Shown one piece after another: positions 59,375-64,000 of a stretch of 64,000 nucleotides of DNA. A program made the position numbers and the translations under genes. The stretch is from an uncultured Clostridia bacterium (lineage in GTDB: Bacteria; Bacillota; Clostridia; Oscillospirales; Acutalibacteraceae): NCBI GenBank assembly GCA_947595635.1, contig CANQEU010000003.1:1-64000 (forward strand), given 5' to 3'. Within the stretch, counting starts at the first letter, position 1, and every line of letters begins with the position of its first letter. Under the pieces are notes generated by a model. That model worked only from the letters and a program-made list of their open reading frames with translations. It was not told where the DNA came from and did not search any database.

Positions 59375-59956
59375 ATGACTATTGAGCAACTAAGCGGCGT
59401 CCGCCTTGTCATCTCACTGTCACAGGAGGATATGAAGGGCTTTGCCCTCGATTACAGCAATATATATTTTGAGGATGAAATTTTTAAAAAGGTATTAAAA
59501 CGTCTTATAAGGCTTGCGCAGGAACGCATTACTATTTCAATAAAAAACAAAACCCTATTTGTAGAAGCAATAGAGCGCTTTGGCGGCTGTCTTCTTGTGA
59601 TAACCGTTTTGCCGAAGCACGGCAGCTCGGGACGAAAATACAGGCTTAAACACAGCGGAAACCCTATTATGTTCTATTTTGACAGCGCCGACGCCTTAAC
59701 AGATTGTATGGCTCAGCTATACAAAAACGGCTTTCGCCTTTTGCGCGGAGAGGTTTTTTCCACAGGCAGCAGCTACGGCTTTATTGTCAGACCGTGTCAA
59801 AGCCGTATTGACAGAGCCTTTGGGCTGCTTTCAGAGTATTCTTCAGGAAAAACCGAAAACGAAATAAAAATAGCTTCATTTCGCGAACACTGCGCCGCTC
59901 TTGTTTCAGGATTTCCTGTTATGAAAATAGGCAGCGCCTTCGCCGTTAAAAAATAA
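59375..59956 (+). CDS. MecA-like adaptor protein
   Basis: Acidic/hydrophobic MecA-type layout: VRLVISLSQEDMKGFALDYSNIYFEDEIFKKVLKRLIRLA and a C-terminal FDSADALTDCMAQLYKNG...FRLL segment. Confidence 0.68.
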   Translation: MTIEQLSGVRLVISLSQEDMKGFALDYSNIYFEDEIFKKVLKRLIRLAQERITISIKNKTLFVEAIERFGGCLLVITVLPKHGSSGRKYRLKHSGNPIMFYFDSADALTDCMAQLYKNGFRLLRGEVFSTGSSYGFIVRPCQSRIDRAFGLLSEYSSGKTENEIKIASFREHCAALVSGFPVMKIGSAFAVKK

Positions 59957-60027
59957 TACGAAATTGCCCGCCGCAAGGCGGGCTAAGCTTGTTTATACAG
60001 CTATTTTTGACAAAGCTCTTTAAGTCA

Positions 60028-60064
60028 GCGGCTTTACCGACTCGCACCGGTAAAGCTGCTGCTT
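60028..60064. repeat. Family A hairpin copy 3 (stem-loop only)
   Basis: GCGGCTTT-accgactcgcaccggt-AAAGCTGC then TGCTTTTA, same 8/16/8 layout as copies at 22949 and 23545. Confidence 0.75.
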
Positions 60065-60078
60065 TTATTTTTGGCTTT

Positions 60079-60738
60079 TCAGGCAATGTCGCCGCTAAGC
60101 TCCTTTAATCTTTTAATTGCCTGCTTTGCATCAACAGCCTTGAAAACTCCCGTTCCCGAAACGCACACGTCGCAGCCTGCCTGCGCAGCCTTTGAAACGG
60201 TCGCCTCATTTATTCCTCCGTCAAGCTCAAGCAGTATTTCGGTTCCCTGCCTTTCCGCCTCGTCCCTTATAAGCTTCAGCTTCGGCAGCATATCCTCCAT
60301 AAAGGACTGTCCGCCAAAGCCCGGCTCAACAGTCATCACAAGCACCATAAATATATCCTTTAAATACGGAAAAACAGCGCTTGCGGGAGTATTTGGCTTT
60401 ATAACAAGACCCGGCTTTATTCCGTGAGCCTTGATTTTTTCTATTGTTTTTTCAATGTCAGACCTGCTCTCGACATGAAAGGTGATAATATCAGCTCCGG
60501 CTTCTGCAAAGTCGTCAATGTAATTATACGGCTCTTCTATCATAAGATGCACGTCGAACGGCAGCGAGGAATAAGGGCGTATCGCCTTTATCACGGGAGC
60601 GCCGAAGGTAATGTTGGGAACAAAGTGTCCGTCCATTACATCAAGGTGAATATAATCTGCCCCCGCTTTTTCCATTCTCTCGGTTTCGCTGCCCATTACC
60701 GAAAAATCGCACGATAAAATCGACGGAGCAATCTTCAT
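60079..60738 (-). CDS. rpe: Ribulose-phosphate 3-epimerase
   Basis: KIAPSILSCDFSVMG; HLDVMDGHFVPNITFG; VEPGFGGQSF; start at MKIAPS. Confidence 0.97.
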   Translation of the reverse strand: MKIAPSILSCDFSVMGSETERMEKAGADYIHLDVMDGHFVPNITFGAPVIKAIRPYSSLPFDVHLMIEEPYNYIDDFAEAGADIITFHVESRSDIEKTIEKIKAHGIKPGLVIKPNTPASAVFPYLKDIFMVLVMTVEPGFGGQSFMEDMLPKLKLIRDEAERQGTEILLELDGGINEATVSKAAQAGCDVCVSGTGVFKAVDAKQAIKRLKELSGDIA

Positions 60739-60834
60739 AATAACCAATCCTTTCATCTTCCCTGCAAGTACATATACATTGCCGCTGTCAATATCATCGG
60801 CACGGTATATTAAATCATCAAATAACTTACAGTC

Positions 60835-63800
60835 CTATGCCTTTTGTATCATCGGTGCAATTACGGACGCCGCCGCCCAGAATACAACATACAGCAGCAG
60901 GTCAAGTCCGCTTAATCCGCCAACGCCGGCAAACACGGCGACTATTCCGGCAATAAGAACGCCGAGCACGACCGCGATGATTTGAATAACTAAAGCAATT
61001 GAAATATTATCGCGTATCTTTATACAGCCGCTTATCGCCCTTGCAAGGGAGTGGAGTCTGCCCTCGGTGGCTATAAACGCCCGTGAAGCCTCGTCCCTTC
61101 TTGACATTTCATCTTTGCATATATTGCCAAGGGTGGTCGGAAGTATTTTTATGCTTCTTATGAAAATTCCGAAATCCTTTGCGACCTTAATCTGCGACAC
61201 ATTCGGGTCCGCAGTTCTTATAAGTATAGTAACGCCGTTGTTCTCAAGCCGTTTAAGCTCCGTTGACAGCCTTGCGTCCGCCTGATAATCAGTTACAAGC
61301 ATTGCAACAAGCTCGCCCGCGTTTGCAAGGTATGTTATGCTGTTTGTTCTGCCCTTCTTTGAGCTTTCTTCAAAATCCACGCTCGGCAAGGTTATTGAAT
61401 ACTTTGTCATAAGCTCTCTGTTTCCAAGCAAAAGCCTTTCACCGCTTACCCAGCTTACTATACCCTTGCCGTCCTCATATTTAACGCTTTCAACCGCTGG
61501 CAGCTGTTCGCCCTTTTCGCTTATTACGTCCTCAAACATATATGTCATCGGGGTGTTTGCTATCTTCATAACAGCGGCAGCGTTCAACAGCGCCCTGTCT
61601 ATATTGTATGCGTTAAACGTCTTTACGGCAAGAAGCTGAACCTTGCCCCTCGGATAAAGCTCTCGGCTGTCCACCATAACGGCTCTTGTATCGGCAAAAT
61701 GCTTTACCGCCGGATATCCTATTATCATGGCCTTGTTTTTGAGCGCCTCCGAGCAAAGCTTCTTCATTGGAATATTTACGGCAAGCAAACTGCACATCGG
61801 TATTCCCATACAGGCGACAATTGAAAACGCGGAAACAGCGTTAGCCGCGGTTTTGCCTGTTATGCCGCAGATTATCGCAACGATAACGGCTATTACGGTT
61901 GTTATTGGCGCCGTAAAGGACGCGGCACGCTCGCTCGGGTCGGGCATATATGAAAATCTTAAAAAGCCCTTGAGAAATCTCGTTCTGTTCTGCAAGGCAA
62001 CAACGGGCTTTTCGGCGTTCGTCTTTGAAATCATCTGCTCGGATATTTCCTCGTCATTATATATCCTTGCGGAATACTTCCTGTTGGGCGAAGAAACAAA
62101 TCTGAAATTATCCCTTATCCTCCGCACTATACACAGCTTGCCGAGATTATTAAGCAAAAGCGCCGCTATTGCAAGTATTGAATAAAGGTGCAGTCCGCCG
62201 CTGAAGAAGATTTGCGGCTCAAAAAACGAAACTATCCCCTGCGCCGCACAGCCCACAACGGCAACGGCAACGGCTGTGTCCGAATTGCCCTTGAACGCCA
62301 AAAGCGGCTTTAATCCGCCAAGCACCGTGCTGTGGCACAAAACTGCGCTTGCGGCCAACAGTACAAGACTTATAAGGCATATCATTATATCGGAATTAGG
62401 TATGTTGTCGGTCAGCAGCGCCGGGACGTACCTTTGAACAACATACATCGCAAGCATAATCAGAAAAACAGCGCCGAGTGCGATGCACCTGAACGTAACT
62501 TTTCTGTTGTCATAGTTTATCTCGGCTCTTATAGCCCTTGCGTCAGACGGTTTTTCATAATCGTCTATGCTCTGTTCATTCTGCTGAGCGCCGCTTGTCT
62601 GCTCTCTGAATTCCGAAAAATCGGCGCTGTTTTCAATTCCGCCGAATAAAACGTCCTTTATTGAACGCCTGTCCTGCTTTTTATCCGCACTCTTCTCAGC
62701 TTTCTCCGTCTGCTCCGGCTCATCACGGAGAATCGGAGCGTCGGCAACGCCCTCTTTTACAGCCTTTGAAACTTCGGAGTTCACCTCCGGCGCAACAATC
62801 TCGCTCGCCTTTGGCTTGTATTTTGCCTGCCTTACATATTCCTCATATTCACGTCTTACCACATACTGGAGATTTTCGTTAGACAGGCTTATCTTCTCAA
62901 CCATCGACTCGTGAGTATATTTTGGAATAACCTTTCCGTTTACTATCTGTCTGCCGTCCACCTCGTCAATTTTAAAGCCTGTGCTTGAAATATCCTCAAA
63001 GGTAGCGGCTTCTTCGTCCTGCCCGTCGTCAAGCGTTTGAGCCGCGGCGGCTTCTGCATTTTCGGAATCGGCTTTCTCGTCCTCTTTTTCTGTATTATCC
63101 GTTTGAGCGCCGTCAGCCTGTGCATTCTCATTATCTAATTGCAGAGCTTCCTCGTTATTATCCTCGGCTTTCGGAGCGTCGCCGTTCCAAAAGCTTTTCA
63201 ATCTGCCTATAAGGCCGCGCTTTGGCTTCGAGCCTGTTTTTTTTGCTGATGAAATTTCAACAGGCGCGTCGGGCCCTTCTGTAATTATCTCCTCATCGGC
63301 TTCGTCTGCTTTGCTTGTTTCATCGGCTGCGTCCGATTTTTCCTCGTCCTCGGCTTCGTCTGTTTTTTCATTGACGTCAAAGGCAGACTCAGCCACGTCA
63401 TCGTCGGAAATCTCGCCTTCATCATCAAATACGGTCTCCTGCTCGGTCTCGGCTGCTTCAGCGTTCTCGTTATTCTCCTGTTCCTCCTCGTCGTCGCTCC
63501 TTAAGGGTTCAAGAACTGTCAAAACAGGTCTTGACACAACGGGCTCTCCGTCGCTGAATTGCGCGTCAATCGGCTGTTCGTCCTCCTCGTCCGAAAGCTC
63601 CTCGTCCTCCTCGTCGTCCTCTTCCTCTTCGTCTATATACTCGTCCTCATCGTTCCATATGCTCTTTATCTGCTCTATCGGAGAGCTTTTTCTTTCGCTT
63701 TCTTCGGCTTCGTCGATCTCCTCGCCTTCATCCTCGGCGTCCTGTGAATATTCGCCGTCGTCCGCCTGCTCTGCTTCCTCCGATTTAACCGATGAGGCAA

Positions 63801-64000
63801 ACAACGCCTTGAACTTTTCCGCGGCAAGCGCGAGCAATCCGCTGATTTTTCTTGAGGTGCTTTGGTGTTCTATCTCCTCGCTATCCTCGTCCGGGATATT
63901 CTCGCTGTTAGTATCCTCATCCTGAGTGCGCTGCTTTGGGGCGTAGTCGGATAAATCGTCATACTTTACCGACGGTTTTATCCATTCTTTTCCCTCTGCG
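60835..64000 (-). CDS. Degenerate P-type ATPase-like membrane protein with long acidic N-terminus (5' end outside window)
   Basis: P-type core layout (VACMGIPMCSLLAVNIPMKKLCSEALKNKAMIIGYPAVKHFADTRAVMVDSRELYPRGKV; SWVSGERLLLGNRELM; KRLENNGVTILIRTADPNVSQIKVAKDFGI). The frame is open from the listed TTG start (63837) to base 64000. Confidence 0.8.
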   Translation of the reverse strand, partial: AEGKEWIKPSVKYDDLSDYAPKQRTQDEDTNSENIPDEDSEEIEHQSTSRKISGLLALAAEKFKALFASSVKSEEAEQADDGEYSQDAEDEGEEIDEAEESERKSSPIEQIKSIWNDEDEYIDEEEEDDEEDEELSDEEDEQPIDAQFSDGEPVVSRPVLTVLEPLRSDDEEEQENNENAEAAETEQETVFDDEGEISDDDVAESAFDVNEKTDEAEDEEKSDAADETSKADEADEEIITEGPDAPVEISSAKKTGSKPKRGLIGRLKSFWNGDAPKAEDNNEEALQLDNENAQADGAQTDNTEKEDEKADSENAEAAAAQTLDDGQDEEAATFEDISSTGFKIDEVDGRQIVNGKVIPKYTHESMVEKISLSNENLQYVVRREYEEYVRQAKYKPKASEIVAPEVNSEVSKAVKEGVADAPILRDEPEQTEKAEKSADKKQDRRSIKDVLFGGIENSADFSEFREQTSGAQQNEQSIDDYEKPSDARAIRAEINYDNRKVTFRCIALGAVFLIMLAMYVVQRYVPALLTDNIPNSDIMICLISLVLLAASAVLCHSTVLGGLKPLLAFKGNSDTAVAVAVVGCAAQGIVSFFEPQIFFSGGLHLYSILAIAALLLNNLGKLCIVRRIRDNFRFVSSPNRKYSARIYNDEEISEQMISKTNAEKPVVALQNRTRFLKGFLRFSYMPDPSERAASFTAPITTVIAVIVAIICGITGKTAANAVSAFSIVACMGIPMCSLLAVNIPMKKLCSEALKNKAMIIGYPAVKHFADTRAVMVDSRELYPRGKVQLLAVKTFNAYNIDRALLNAAAVMKIANTPMTYMFEDVISEKGEQLPAVESVKYEDGKGIVSWVSGERLLLGNRELMTKYSITLPSVDFEESSKKGRTNSITYLANAGELVAMLVTDYQADARLSTELKRLENNGVTILIRTADPNVSQIKVAKDFGIFIRSIKILPTTLGNICKDEMSRRDEASRAFIATEGRLHSLARAISGCIKIRDNISIALVIQIIAVVLGVLIAGIVAVFAGVGGLSGLDLLLYVVFWAAASVIAPMIQKA

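Noticed and set aside
63835-63837. TTG at 63837 as the true start of the last gene
   Set aside because: The minus-strand frame stays open to base 64000, so the gene is truncated by the window edge.
1-64000. CRISPR array, prophage, IS element, plasmid or toxin-antitoxin system
   Set aside because: No regular spacer-repeat array, cas, integrase, transposase or phage structural genes were seen; the orphan RHH gene has no toxin partner nearby.

Overview
This 64 kb window looks like a chromosomal segment of an anaerobic Clostridia-type Bacillota (PFOR, T-box, CIRCE/HrcA, recA-recX, nusA-infB). Most of it is core housekeeping, coded mainly on the minus strand. Main blocks: (1) an ilvB-cimA operon behind a T-box whose specifier aligns as AUC (Ile), then citrate synthase; (2) tRNA-Gly and tRNA-Thr; (3) a response regulator-histidine kinase-HtrA operon; (4) rbfA-nrnA-truB; (5) a four-gene zinc-ribbon/NPCBM/lipoprotein operon divergent from a small HTH gene, with two 16-bp palindromes, one inside the -35/-10 spacer; (6) nifJ (PFOR), then about 1 kb of repeat-rich noncoding DNA; (7) cysS-pgsA-rimO-recX-recA-prmC-DUF1385, a second two-component system, a lipoprotein and trmB; (8) a six-gene putative glycan operon behind a strong predicted promoter; (9) mrp, prmA, dnaJ-dnaK-grpE-hrcA with a perfect CIRCE; (10) rimP-nusA-ylxR-L7Ae-infB; (11) GH13, an amidohydrolase, a MecA-like protein and rpe; (12) a window-truncated protein resembling a P1-type ATPase that lacks the catalytic motifs. 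The strongest novelty candidates are the degenerate P-type ATPase, the zinc-ribbon operon and its operator design, the glycan operon with a Cys4-containing FAD enzyme, and several families of structured intergenic repeats, one of which shows an 8-bp stem that covaries between copies. All family calls come from reading motifs by eye; no database search was run.
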